64,000 nucleotides of DNA from CAZUDO01 sp964618895 (GCA_964618895.1 CAZUDO010000031.1:101710-165709); one strand, 5' to 3'; shown: positions 26,301 through 33,222, counted from the first letter of the stretch. Notes: generated by a model not told the origin, from the letters alone. Numbers and translations are program-made.

Positions 26301-29034
26301 CGACCTCGTGATCGTGAACGAGCAGGGCGCCTCCTATGCCCAGGAGCTCCAAACGGCGCTGGAGGCCCTCGTCCGGGCGAGTCAGTCGAAGCTCGGTAGC
26401 GGGGGACATCAGCCGCACGGGGGGGTCTTCATCCTGCGCGGGGACCGGCTCTCGGCTGGCGATCGGATCCTGCTGCAGACCGCGGCGCGCGCAGTGCTCC
26501 TCAGCCAGCACGGCACGCTCGTCGAGCAGGTGACCCGCGTGGAGCGCGCGGAGGCGGTGCCGTCGGTGCCTGCCGTGCGGCGCGCTCAAACCCGCCCTGC
26601 GCCGGAGGCGCCACCGCCGCGGCCGGACCTCGAGTTCTTCAACGGGCTCGGCGGCTTCGCGGCCGACGGACGGGAGTACGTCACTGTCCTGGGCGAGGGC
26701 CAGTGGACACCGGCGCCATGGGTCAACGTGGTGGCGAATCCGAGCTTCGGCTTCCAGGTCTCCGAGTCGGGCGGCGGCTACACCTGGTCGGTCAACAGCC
26801 GCGAGAACCAGCTCACGCCGTGGTCGAACGATCCCGTCTGCGATCCTCCGGGCGAGACCTTCTACGTCCGCGACGAGGAGAGCGGCGAGCTGTGGGGCCC
26901 GACGGCCCTCCCGATCCGCGAGGAGGCGTGGCCTTACGTCGTCCGCCATGGCCAGGGCTACAGCCGTTTCGAGCACGCCTCGCACGGGATCGCGCTCGAC
27001 CTGCTCCAGTTCGTTCCCCTCGACGACCCGGTCAAGATCTCGCAGCTGGTGATCGAGAACCGCTCCAGCCGCGCCCGGCGGCTCTCGGTCACGGCGTACG
27101 TCGAGTGGGTGCTGGGCGCCTCCCGCAGCGTTTCGTCACCGCACGTGATCACCGAGATCGACGCGGGCAGTGGCACCCTGCTGGCTCGAAACCCGTGGAA
27201 CGGCGAGTTCACGAGTCGGGTAGCATTCGCCGACCTCGGCGGCCGGCACACGGCCTGGACGGGCGACCGCACCGAGTTTCTCGGCCGCAACGGCACGCTC
27301 GATCACCCCGCTGCCCTCGAACACAGCGCCGCGCTCTCCGGCAGGGTCGGGGCCGGGCTCGATCCGTGCGGCGCGCTCCAGAGGACGGTCGAGCTGCGCC
27401 CCGGGGGTCGGGCGATCATCGTCTTCCTCCTCGGACAGGCGGCCACCACCGAGCAAGCGCGGGCGCTCGTCACCCGCTACCGAGCGGCCGACCTCGATGC
27501 CATCCTGCGCGCCGTCACCATGCGCTGGGACGACATCCTCGGCGCCGTGCAGGTGAAGACCCCCGACCGGTCGATGGACCTGCTCCTCAACCGCTGGCTC
27601 CTCTACCAGACGCTCGCCTGCCGGGTCTGGGCGCGCTCGGCGTTCTACCAGGCCGGCGGCGCCTACGGCTTCCGCGATCAGCTCCAGGACATCATGGCGC
27701 TCGCGGTCTCGAAGCGCGACGTGGCGCGCGAGCACCTGCTGCTCGCCGCCGGCCGCCAGTTCGTCGAGGGAGACGTGCAGCACTGGTGGCATCCGCCGTC
27801 TGGCCGCGGCACACGCACCCGCTTCTCCGACGACCTCGTCTGGCTGCCCTACGCCACCATGCACTACCTCGACGTGACGGACGACCTCGACCTGCTCGAC
27901 GAGATCGTCCCGTTTCTCGAGGGGCCGGCCCTCGCCGCCGACCAGGGAGAGGCGTACTTCGAGCCCGGCGTGGCACGCGAGCGGGCCACCTTCTTCGAGC
28001 ATTGCGCCCGGGCGCTCGACCGGAGCCTGCGCGTCGGCAGCCACGGGCTTCCCCTCATGGGCACCGGCGACTGGAACGACGGCATGAACCGCGTTGGGCA
28101 CAAGGGCGCGGGCGAGAGCGTCTGGCTCGGCTGGTTCCTGTACGCCACCCTTCGGGAGTTCGCCCGGCTGGCCGAGCTGCGCGGCGAGCACCAGCGCGCC
28201 GAGGTCTGGCAGCGGCACGTGGCCGCCCTCCAGGGGGCGCTCGAGCGTGAGGCCTGGGACGGCGACTGGTACCGCCGCGCCTACTTCGATGATGGCACCC
28301 CGCTCGGCTCGGTCACCAACGACGAGTGCCGCATCGACTCGATCGCGCAATCGTGGGGGGTGATCTCCGGCGCCGCCGACCCCGCCCGCGCGGCTCGGGC
28401 CATGGCGGCGGTGGAGGAGTACCTGGTGCGGCGTGGCGACGGCCTGGTCCTCCTCTTCACGCCGCCCTTCGACCACCCCGTGCGCGATCCAGGCTACGTG
28501 CAGGGCTACCTCCCGGGCGTGCGCGAGAACGGGGGCCAATACACGCACGCGGCACTCTGGGCCGTGCTCGCGTTCGCCGCACTCGGCGAGGGCGACAAGG
28601 CGAGCGAGCTGTTCGCGATCCTGAACCCCATCAACCACACCAGTACGCGCGCCGGCGTCCACCGCTACAAGGTGGAACCCTACGTGGTGGCGGCCGACGT
28701 CTACGCCGAGCCCCCGCACGTGGGCCGCGGCGGCTGGACCTGGTACACGGGCTCCGCGGGCTGGATGCATCGCGCCGGCATCGAGTGGATCCTGGGCTGC
28801 CGCGTCCGCGGCGGCACGCTTCACCTCGACCCGTGCATCCCGCGCGCCTGGCCTGGCTTCGAGATCCGCTTCCGCTACCACTCGGCGCGCTACGAGATCA
28901 CGGTCGAGAATCCCCGCAGTGTGACGCGCGGAGTATCATGCGTCGAGGTCGACGGCGCGCCACTCGCGGGCGGCGCGCCGATCGCGCTCGCCGACGACGG
29001 TGCCACGCACCGGGTGCACGTCGTGCTCGGCTGA
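20329..29034 (+). CDS. ndvB: Cyclic beta-1,2-glucan synthase (NdvB/ChvB type)
   Basis: A 2901-residue giant membrane enzyme that builds, elongates and cyclises beta-1,2-glucan from UDP-glucose. The N-terminal cytoplasmic region contains EEPIRTELFSAERLEQHAES. A GT84 glycosyltransferase domain follows, with VITLDADTRLPVGAAR near residue 630 and membrane segments around 405-465, 820-905 and 945-985. Beta-sandwich domains come next, and the C-terminal GH94 phosphorylase-like domain has AYGFRDQLQD, GTGDWNDGMNRVGHKG (near residue 2577), GVRENGGQYTHAALW and TWYTGSAGWMHR. GTG at 20329 lacks a Shine-Dalgarno, and the extreme N-terminus may be altered by the adjacent abiE remnant. The product normally contributes to osmoadaptation or host interaction. 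Confidence 0.93.
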   Translation: MLQAQGILHFVGKLRLSVDPLPDPEEPIRTELFSAERLEQHAESLAAAQRVTEDPRRGWPLLPRLVDNGRVLLASYRAIAEAIREERAITAAAEWLVDNFHIVEDQLRQIREDLPRGFYRELPKLAAGFLEGYPRVFGVAWAFVAHTDSCFEPEALRRFGRAYQRVQPLTIGELWAVPITLRILLVENLRRLAERIVRDRAARQEADEFADRLLGLGGRTPADATAALARVEKQRLPTAFAVQLVQRLREQDPDVVPALRWLEERFAAQGTTSEEIVRLEHHRQGAMNVTVRNIITSMRLMSSFDWKEFFESVSRVDEVLRADTDFAALDFPTRDRYRHAIEDLARGSRCSEVEVACRVVARTKEAAAANDPGHERRRDPGYHLLSEGRAALERDLGFRVRPGRWLTRAYLAAAMPAYLGTVALLSALLLAPPLILAAHAGVGPAGLLLFALLALVPATDLAIALTNLGVVERIGPRPLPKLELRDGVPAELRTLVVMPALLTSEAHVEELVAQLEVHYLANPDDELRFALLSDWTDDPAESRPDDEGLVAAAAEAIAGLNTRHGPVSDDAARFFLFHRARRWNERQRGWLGWERKRGKLHELNRLLRGATDTGFVVVGGQPMAPPSGVRYVITLDADTRLPVGAARALIGTMAQPLNRARFDARAGRVVEGYGVLQPRVTPTLPPDRKGSVYQWITAGPCGIDPYASAVSDVYQDLFGEGSYTGKGIYDLDAFEAALAGRVPENAILSHDLFEGVFARAGLVTDIAFFEEFPTHYLVASLRQHRWARGDWQLLPWVVGRRAAGVPFLGRWKMVDNLRRTLSAPSAVLTLLAAWTLTPQAAMWTTFILAVITLPVLVPVLTRLVPRRRGISKRSHVGGIGTDLAMGLAQVTLTVTLLAHQACVMVDAIVRTLVRLYGTRQRLLEWVTAAQAKSGLGLELAGFYRRMAAAVGLAVGAAALVAVVRPANWPVAAPFIVLWVLSPLGAQRISLPPRATGNEPLSPRQARLLRLTARRTWRFFETFVGPHDHALPPDNFQEDPKPVVAHRTSPTNIGLYLLSTIAARDFGWLGLLDTVERLEATFETLTKMDRFHGHYYNWYETRTLRPLEPPYVSSVDSGNLAGHLLTLAQACRELSERPLLVPSALAGVDDTLGLVRESAAALPDDRRTQTVTGRQLTDAVEALATALAAAPNTPAAWARLLGQLDGLAHTLVDVAGTLDAERGDGGAAELLAWCRAVAATVQSHARDLDTLLPWARHGGADDDDQSLLATVPAPAEMSDRCAAALAELEGRAGDVVLGERLERASDACGTLVRRLLALARVARELFEAMKFGFLLDPTRNLLVIGYRVPEGDPDPNCYDLLASEARLASFVAIAKGDVSASHWFQLGRAMTPVDRGSALVSWSGSMFEYLMPALVMRAPPGSLLEQTYRFVVRRQVRYGANRGVPWGVSESAFNARDLELTYQYSNFGVPGLGLKRGLSEDLVIAPYATALAAMIDPAAAAENLDRLATLGARGAYGFYEALDYTTTRLPEGDAAGLVRAYMAHHQGMSVVAIANVLHDGAMRARFHAEPIVKAADLLLQERAPRDVAVARPRAEEVKTAAHVRDLVGPVVRRFTSPHDPVPRTHLLSNGHYAVMITAAGSGYSRWRDLAITRWREDVTRDAYGQYVFLRDEDSGEIWSAGHQPSGVEADAYEAIFSEDRAEIRRRDGAIATTLEVVVSPEDDAEVRRVTISNLGSRTRQIELTSYAESVLAPPAADAAHPVFSNLFVQTEADPELNTLLATRRPRSPEDPPVWAAHVVAVDEHRVGGIQYETDRARFLGRGRSIRTPMSVIDGRPLSNTAGPVLDPIFSLRLRIRIAAGASARVTFSTVVAASREAVVDIADKYRDPATFERVVTLARTQAQVQLRHLGIERDESHLFQRLGNRILYTDPSLRPSPEVLRRASGGPSGLWPHGISGDLPIVLVRIDHAEDQDIVRQLLRAHEYWGLKRLAVDLVIVNEQGASYAQELQTALEALVRASQSKLGSGGHQPHGGVFILRGDRLSAGDRILLQTAARAVLLSQHGTLVEQVTRVERAEAVPSVPAVRRAQTRPAPEAPPPRPDLEFFNGLGGFAADGREYVTVLGEGQWTPAPWVNVVANPSFGFQVSESGGGYTWSVNSRENQLTPWSNDPVCDPPGETFYVRDEESGELWGPTALPIREEAWPYVVRHGQGYSRFEHASHGIALDLLQFVPLDDPVKISQLVIENRSSRARRLSVTAYVEWVLGASRSVSSPHVITEIDAGSGTLLARNPWNGEFTSRVAFADLGGRHTAWTGDRTEFLGRNGTLDHPAALEHSAALSGRVGAGLDPCGALQRTVELRPGGRAIIVFLLGQAATTEQARALVTRYRAADLDAILRAVTMRWDDILGAVQVKTPDRSMDLLLNRWLLYQTLACRVWARSAFYQAGGAYGFRDQLQDIMALAVSKRDVAREHLLLAAGRQFVEGDVQHWWHPPSGRGTRTRFSDDLVWLPYATMHYLDVTDDLDLLDEIVPFLEGPALAADQGEAYFEPGVARERATFFEHCARALDRSLRVGSHGLPLMGTGDWNDGMNRVGHKGAGESVWLGWFLYATLREFARLAELRGEHQRAEVWQRHVAALQGALEREAWDGDWYRRAYFDDGTPLGSVTNDECRIDSIAQSWGVISGAADPARAARAMAAVEEYLVRRGDGLVLLFTPPFDHPVRDPGYVQGYLPGVRENGGQYTHAALWAVLAFAALGEGDKASELFAILNPINHTSTRAGVHRYKVEPYVVAADVYAEPPHVGRGGWTWYTGSAGWMHRAGIEWILGCRVRGGTLHLDPCIPRAWPGFEIRFRYHSARYEITVENPRSVTRGVSCVEVDGAPLAGGAPIALADDGATHRVHVVLG

Positions 29035-29043
29035 CCAACCCGC

Positions 29044-29346
29044 TCATGCGGGGGCACGCATCACGTCGAGCTCCTCCCGCAGGCCGCCGGCGTCGAGATC
29101 GAGCGCGTCGCAGAGGTTCTCGAAGCTGAAGGGCCACCCCCGATCTCTGCTCGCCACGTAGGCGATCGCGTTGCGGACGGCGCGCGCATCGACCGCCCCT
29201 TTGCCCGCCGAGAGCCGGTAGACGGAGCCACCTCGACAGTCATCGACGACCGCCTGCAGTACGGCCGCCATCAACCGCTTCTGCGGCTCGGCGAGGCGCA
29301 CGCCGGCACGGCTCAAGTACTGCGTCGGGAGCATGATGTGGATCAT
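29044..29346 (-). CDS. Small conserved protein, gene D of a duplicated cassette
   Basis: A 100-residue protein. It has an amphipathic N-terminal half (LAEPQKRLMAAVLQAVVDDC) and then WPFSFENLCDALDLDAGGLR, which matches the core of the gene at 6-302. It therefore belongs to a small paralogous family with a WP-F-N-C-AL signature, probably a helical domain. ATG at 29346 overlaps the TGA of the preceding small frame (ATGA), and GAGG lies 6 bases upstream. It is read from the conserved leader at 29475-29610. Function unknown. Confidence 0.7.
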   Translation of the reverse strand: MIHIMLPTQYLSRAGVRLAEPQKRLMAAVLQAVVDDCRGGSVYRLSAGKGAVDARAVRNAIAYVASRDRGWPFSFENLCDALDLDAGGLREELDVMRAPA

Positions 29347-29474
29347 CGCGGCCTCGAGCGACCACGGTTGGCCCAGACGGTCCGCAGTCGCACCAGGGGC
29401 AGCGGACTAGCCGTAGACCTGATGACCCTGACGTGCTGGAACGGCACGAGGTCATCGCCGCGGTCTGTGATCAT
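29343..29474 (-). pseudogene. Truncated copy of cassette gene A fused to the end of gene C
   Basis: A 43-residue frame that begins TDRGDDLVPFQHVRVIRSTA, clearly related to the intact gene A product at 32773-33084 (TDDADDLVAFQDVRVLRATA). It ends RGRSRPR, which matches the end of gene C (RSSKPR at 32357-32542). An internal deletion has removed the rest of A, all of B and most of C. It may still be translated, because it keeps the leader and ribosome-binding site, and it overlaps gene D by ATGA. Confidence 0.65.
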
Positions 29475-29610
29475 GGCACGCTTCTCCTTCCGGAGTCCGC
29501 GCCGAGCACACGTCGGGAAGGAGCGGGGGCCCCTGCACAGTCGCGCTGCGGGGCTCTGAACGGCCTCGGACACAACATGTACAGGACTCGCGATGACGGC
29601 ACAACGCGCG
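29475..29610 (-). promoter_or_regulatory. Structured leader, copy 1
   Basis: Leader of the truncated gene A/gene D transcript. Positions 29483-29568 are about 95 percent identical to 33093-33179. Read on the minus strand it forms a hairpin CCCCGCA/TGC-A-GGGG (29553-29530). A second hairpin, CTCC-GGAA-GGAG (29495-29484), places the Shine-Dalgarno AGGAG in its 3' arm with a GNRA-like GGAA loop. A competing pairing of CTCCTTCC (29523-29516) with GGAAGGAG (29491-29484) also covers the ribosome-binding site. No known riboswitch motif is recognised. Confidence 0.55.
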
Positions 29611-29807
29611 AGTGAATAGGCGCGTGAAGCACGATCCGAGTCCAGGGGGGCTTCGAATGGCGGGAGGCATATTCTGATGCAAGGGCGCCTACCTCGAGAG
29701 TCCGTGACGACACAAGGAACGTTTCGCGGCGAAGTTCCCGGCTCCGCCCGCGGAGGTATCATCGGGGTCGCCACGTTGGGTGCGCTCTCGTAGCGCCCGC
29801 GTCGCGG

Positions 29808-29854
29808 GGCGGGAGTGATCGAAGGTGATCGACGGCGATCGCGCACTTCCCGCC
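29808..29854 (+). promoter_or_regulatory. Inverted repeat with internal GATCGA direct repeats upstream of the Pup-like gene
   Basis: Arms GGCGGGAGT (29808-29816) and ACTTCCCGCC (29845-29854) enclose three 10-base repeats beginning GATCGAAGGT, GATCGACGGC and GATCGCGC. They lie about 95 bases before the Pup-like start and could be a regulator-binding site. The rest of 29611-29947 shows only an imperfect hairpin (GGAAC/GTTCC near 29713-29736). Confidence 0.4.
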
Positions 29855-29947
29855 ACGCAGCGCGCAGGCCGCAGGCGGGGATTCGGCGACTATCGCCGCG
29901 TAGAACGACCGAAACGTGATTCACACGAAAGAGAAAAGGAGACCCTA

Positions 29948-30136
29948 ATGACCCTTCACGAACACATCCACGACGGCCACGCGTTCCCACTCGCACCGCC
30001 CATGCCGCCCACCCCCGCCGACCTCCGCGGCAATGCCGAGCGCCTGCTGGCACGGGGCGCCGACGCCATCGAGCGCGCGCTGTCGCAGGACAACGCCGCC
30101 TTCCTGGCCGCGAGCCGACAGGAGGGGGGCGAGTAG
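29948..30136 (+). CDS. Pup/UBact-like small protein modifier ending in Gly-Gly-Glu
   Basis: A 62-residue polar protein ending ASRQEGGE. Prokaryotic ubiquitin-like protein (Pup) is about 64 residues, mostly disordered, and ends GGQ or GGE. UBact proteins of other phyla are also short and end in Glu, usually after QR(S/T)G. This product has the Pup-style Gly-Gly before Glu, so it would need no deamidation before ligation to target lysines. Its middle (DLRGNAERLLARGADAIERA) is helical, as is the ATPase-binding part of Pup. ATG at 29948 follows AAAAGGAGA. The PafA/Dop-like gene starts only 3 bases after its stop, strong evidence that the two work together. Confidence 0.8.
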   Translation: MTLHEHIHDGHAFPLAPPMPPTPADLRGNAERLLARGADAIERALSQDNAAFLAASRQEGGE

Positions 30137-30139
30137 GCG

Positions 30140-32341
30140 ATGGCCGACCGCCTCTTCGGGATCGAGACCGAGTACGCCGTCTGCGCCACCAACGCGCGCG
30201 GCACACGTCTGCCCCGCAGCCAGGTGCTCGACGGGCTGATGCGGAGCGCGCGGCGCCAGCTGCCGCATCTGCCCGACGAGCTGCACCACGGCCTCTTCCT
30301 GGCGAACGGCGCTCGCTTCTACGTCGACTGCGGCGGGCATCCCGAGCTCACCACGCCGGAGTGCAGCAACCCGTGGGACGTGGTGCGCTACATCCGGGCC
30401 GGCGAGGCGATTCTGCTCCGCCTCGCCGCCGGCGACGGCGGCCGGCGGCCGGCGGCGCGGACGACGTTCTTTCGCACCAACGTCGACTACTCCGGCTCGC
30501 AGTCCACCTGGGGCTGTCACGAGTCCTACATGCACCGCCAAAACAGTGCGGACCTCCTGCCGAAGCAGATCATCCCGCACCTGGTCTCGCGCCTCGTCTA
30601 CACCGGCGCGGGCGGCTTCAAGAACACCTCCCCGGGCGTCGAGTTCTCGATCTCGCCGCGCACGGCCCACATCTCGACGGCGGTGTCCCACGACTCCACC
30701 GCCAATCGCGGTATCTTCCACACCAAGGGCGAGGATCTGTGCGGCAACGGCTACCACCGCCTCCACATCCTCTGTGGCGAGAGCCTGTGCTCCGAGCTGG
30801 CGACCTGGCTCCGGGTCGGGACCACGGCCCTGGTGGTCGCCATGTGTGACGCCGGCCTGAGCCCGGGAGACGCCGTCGCGCTCCGCGCGCCGGTCGCGGC
30901 CATGCATCTCTTCGCCGGCGACCCCACGTGCACCGCAACGGCCGAGACCGTGAGCGGCCAGCGACTGACGGCGGTCGCCATCCAGCGTCACTACCTCGAG
31001 CAGGTCGAGGCGCACCTCGGCGCCGCCGTCATGCCGCCATGGGCGGGCGAGGTGTGCCGGCGCTGGCGTGCCGTTCTGGATGGCCTCGAGCGCGGCTGGG
31101 AGTCGGCGGCGACGACGCTAGACTGGGCGATCAAGCTCGGGCTGTACCAGGACCAGGTCCGCCGTCGGGGACTGGCGTGGGAGTCGCTTGCGTCGTGGAC
31201 GCAGGTGCTGACGCGGCTGTCCCCGGCCTTGGCCCGCGTCAAGCAGCCCGATCGCCTCCTCCGGGCGGAGATGGTGCTCGGGCGGACCAGCTCGATCGCT
31301 GCCGACGTCGAGCGGCTGACGCCGTTTCTCCGGGGGATGGGGCTCGACTGGGACGGCTTGCAGCCGTTCCTGGAGACGCGCGACGCGCTGTTCGAGATCG
31401 ACACCCGCTTCGGCCAGCTGGGCGAGCAGGGCATCTTCACCTCGCTGGCCGCCGCCGGGGTGCTGACCCATCGCGTCGACGGCGTCGGCGACGTCGCGCA
31501 CGCGATCGACCATCCGCCCGACGTGGCGCGCGCCCGGCTCCGCGGCCAGCTGGTGCGGGAGCTGGCCGGCAACGACGGCCGCTACTGCTGCAGTTGGGAC
31601 GGCGTGTGGGACTGCGAAGACGGGAAGTGCATCGACCTCAGCGACCCCTTCGTGGCCGTGCACGAGTGGAAGGACTGGTCCAGGGAGGGCAGTCCCGAGC
31701 CGCCGTTCAGGTTCCTCGTCGGCATGGACGAGGACGGCGCCGGTGGTCGCCGCCGGCGCCAGGCAGCCGCCATGCGCTCGTCCGACCCGATCGCGCTCAA
31801 CCAGGCTGCCCTCGAGCATCGCAAGCACGACGAGCTGGACGACGCGGAGCGTCTCCTCCGGCGCGCGATCGAGATCGAGGACACGCGCGTCGCGGCCGAC
31901 TCCCCGAAGCGCCCGCACCGGCGGAACAACCTCGCCATCGTCCTGATGCGCACCGGGAACCTCGCCGAGGCGTGTCGGTGGAACGCCGAGGCCTGGAGTC
32001 TCAAGACCGGACAGCACGACCTCACCAGCGGTCGCATCCTCTTCGCCCGCATCGCGCTCCGCCTGCTGCTGGGCGACGGCGACGTGGGTCTCTACCTGGG
32101 GCAGCTGAAGACGTTGCTGCGCCGGGAGGCGCTCGAGTGCCTGGGCGACATCGCGCCCACCTGGGATATCCCCGACGTGCTCGGCATGCTCTGCGACAAG
32201 CTGGACGAGCCCGACGCCGAGCTGCTCGCCAACGCGACCGACGCCCTCAACGACCGCGCGTACGTCCCGTCGCTCGACAGGTTCGACTTGTGGAACAGTG
32301 CCGCCACGGTCGCGCTCGAAGCGCCCTGGCCGGCCGACTGA
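30140..32341 (+). CDS. PafA/Dop-family Pup ligase-like protein with C-terminal TPR-like extension
   Basis: A 733-residue protein of the Pup ligase/depupylase family (carboxylate-amine ligase, glutamine-synthetase fold). The N-terminal GIETEYAV (residues 7-14) is closer to PafA (GIETEFGV) than to Dop (GTEVEYGI). YVDCGGHPELTT follows, with Asp63 at the catalytic-base position, then TNVDYSGSQSTWGCHESYMH, RGIFHTKGED, YHRLHILCGES and DWAIKLGLYQ. After about residue 530 there is an extra ~200-residue helical region (NQAALEHRKHDELDDAERLL, RRNNLAIVLMRTGNLAEACR) that looks like TPR repeats, absent from ordinary PafA and Dop. It overlaps no other gene. No Mpa/ARC ATPase or 20S proteasome gene is in the window. 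It probably conjugates and perhaps removes the modifier encoded upstream. Confidence 0.88.
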   Translation: MADRLFGIETEYAVCATNARGTRLPRSQVLDGLMRSARRQLPHLPDELHHGLFLANGARFYVDCGGHPELTTPECSNPWDVVRYIRAGEAILLRLAAGDGGRRPAARTTFFRTNVDYSGSQSTWGCHESYMHRQNSADLLPKQIIPHLVSRLVYTGAGGFKNTSPGVEFSISPRTAHISTAVSHDSTANRGIFHTKGEDLCGNGYHRLHILCGESLCSELATWLRVGTTALVVAMCDAGLSPGDAVALRAPVAAMHLFAGDPTCTATAETVSGQRLTAVAIQRHYLEQVEAHLGAAVMPPWAGEVCRRWRAVLDGLERGWESAATTLDWAIKLGLYQDQVRRRGLAWESLASWTQVLTRLSPALARVKQPDRLLRAEMVLGRTSSIAADVERLTPFLRGMGLDWDGLQPFLETRDALFEIDTRFGQLGEQGIFTSLAAAGVLTHRVDGVGDVAHAIDHPPDVARARLRGQLVRELAGNDGRYCCSWDGVWDCEDGKCIDLSDPFVAVHEWKDWSREGSPEPPFRFLVGMDEDGAGGRRRRQAAAMRSSDPIALNQAALEHRKHDELDDAERLLRRAIEIEDTRVAADSPKRPHRRNNLAIVLMRTGNLAEACRWNAEAWSLKTGQHDLTSGRILFARIALRLLLGDGDVGLYLGQLKTLLRREALECLGDIAPTWDIPDVLGMLCDKLDEPDAELLANATDALNDRAYVPSLDRFDLWNSAATVALEAPWPAD

Positions 32342-32374
32342 GGAGCATACGGTGGATCATCGCGGCTTCGAGCT
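32342..32374 (-). repeat. Remnant of cassette gene D start, directly after the ligase stop
   Basis: Read on the minus strand, the sequence from the end of gene C into ATGATCCACCGTATGCTCC matches the start of gene D at 29346 (ATGATCCACATCATGCTCC). About 28 of 32 bases are shared with 29329-29360. The homology stops at the TGA of the Pup-ligase-like gene, marking a junction between the duplicated cassette and the Pup-like module. Confidence 0.6.
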
Positions 32375-32542
32375 GCGCGCTTCGGCCTCACGCTGTCCCT
32401 CGCGGAACTCGGCCCAGAAGCGGCGCCGCGCCCCGGCCCGGCTGCCGCCCTCCTCGTGCTCCGCTTCCACGACGATGGGCGCGAATCGTCTCCACAACGA
32501 TGTCCACAGACGTCCGAGCGCCTCCCGCACGCGGGTCTGCAT
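32357..32542 (-). CDS. Small basic helical protein, cassette gene C
   Basis: A 61-residue Arg- and Glu-rich protein with an amphipathic N-terminal helix (REALGRLWTSLWRRF) and a charged C-terminus ending RSSKPR. No family recognised. ATG at 32542 lies one base after the gene B stop, so it is probably translated by coupling. The C-terminal residues are also present at the end of the fused frame at 29343-29474, which supports it being real coding sequence shared by both cassette copies. Confidence 0.5.
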   Translation of the reverse strand: MQTRVREALGRLWTSLWRRFAPIVVEAEHEEGGSRAGARRRFWAEFREGQREAEARSSKPR

Positions 32543-32543
32543 C

Positions 32544-32783
32544 CTAGTTCACCGACACGAAGGCGGGAGGCCGCCATCCGGCGGCGTGGCACGCGGCGCA
32601 CGTCGGGAAGACCGTCTTCTGCCTGGCGCGGTAACCGACGAGCCCCCAGGTTTCACGCCGGATGCCCTCGTCGAGCGGATGCGCGTGCCCGATCTCGGTC
32701 GGGATGGACCGGCCACAGCTGGCGCAGATGGTCCGCAGCGTCGGATTCCCCTCGGCGCGGCATGCGCTGCCCTTACTTGGCAT
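32544..32783 (-). CDS. Small zinc-binding-type protein, cassette gene B
   Basis: A 79-residue protein with two CxxC knuckles, CASCGRS and CAACHAA, about 38 residues apart. This spacing and a His-containing linker (EIGHAHPLDEG) suggest a zinc ribbon or treble-clef. It starts ATG 32783 inside the last codons of gene A (11-base overlap) and is followed by gene C one base after its stop. No known family is recognised. It is absent from cassette copy 1 because of a deletion. Confidence 0.62.
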   Translation of the reverse strand: MPSKGSACRAEGNPTLRTICASCGRSIPTEIGHAHPLDEGIRRETWGLVGYRARQKTVFPTCAACHAAGWRPPAFVSVN

Positions 32784-33084
32784 GGGACCCGCCCTCGTCG
32801 CTGCGCACGAGGTGCAGCTGCGCGGGGAGACCCGACGGCAAGGCGGCTGGCGCCAGCGACGTGATCGCTGCGCCGGGGAGGTCGAAGAGCTGGCGATCGT
32901 GCGCAACCCAGCGCCGCACGAACAGCTTGCCGCGATCGCCGGTGCACCAGAGTTTGCCGCTGATGTGCCCGCGCGGAAGCCAGACGCTCCTTCCGCTGAT
33001 GAGGCAGAGCAGGGCTGGAGCCGTTGCCCTGAGGACCCTGACATCCTGGAACGCCACGAGGTCGTCGGCGTCGTCCGTGGTCAT
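32773..33084 (-). CDS. Small conserved protein, cassette gene A
   Basis: A 103-residue protein: DLVAFQDVRVLRATAPALL, SGRSVWLPRGHISGKLW and GKLFVRRWVAHDRQLFDLPG. It looks like an all-beta domain, and I have an impression of similar short proteins in uncultured phyla, but no function is assigned. ATG at 33084 follows AGGAG at 33094-33098 with 9-base spacing; this ribosome-binding site can be masked by the leader. It heads the A-B-C mini-operon. Its truncated paralogue lies at 29343-29474. Confidence 0.72.
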   Translation of the reverse strand: MTTDDADDLVAFQDVRVLRATAPALLCLISGRSVWLPRGHISGKLWCTGDRGKLFVRRWVAHDRQLFDLPGAAITSLAPAALPSGLPAQLHLVRSDEGGSHAK

Positions 33085-33222
33085 GACGCGAGTCTCCTTC
33101 CGGAGTCCGCGCCGAGCACACGTGGGGAGGGAGCGGGGGGCCCCTGCACAGTCGCGCTGCGGGGCTCTGAACGGGCTCGAAGGTAACGTATCGGACTGGC
33201 GATGACGGCGCAACGGGCGGAG
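33085..33222 (-). promoter_or_regulatory. Structured leader, copy 2
   Basis: Leader of the A-B-C operon, near-identical to 29475-29610, with the same CCCCGCA/TGC-A-GGGG hairpin and the same CTCC-GGAA-GGAG hairpin on the Shine-Dalgarno. The alternative anti-Shine-Dalgarno strand is CTCCCTCC here (7 of 8 pairs kept). A further 25-base block at the far end (33195-33219, ATGACGGCGCAACG in the plus sense) is also shared and may be promoter. Confidence 0.55.

Noticed and set aside
27136..28881. Long minus-strand frame opposite the glucan synthase (581 codons).
   Set aside because: A shadow of the real gene. High GC removes stop codons on the opposite strand throughout the window; the same holds for many other long antisense frames.
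29825..29947. Upstream in-frame extension of the Pup-like protein by 41 codons.
   Set aside because: AAAAGGAGA precedes the ATG at 29948 and the length then matches Pup. The extension overlaps the inverted repeat.
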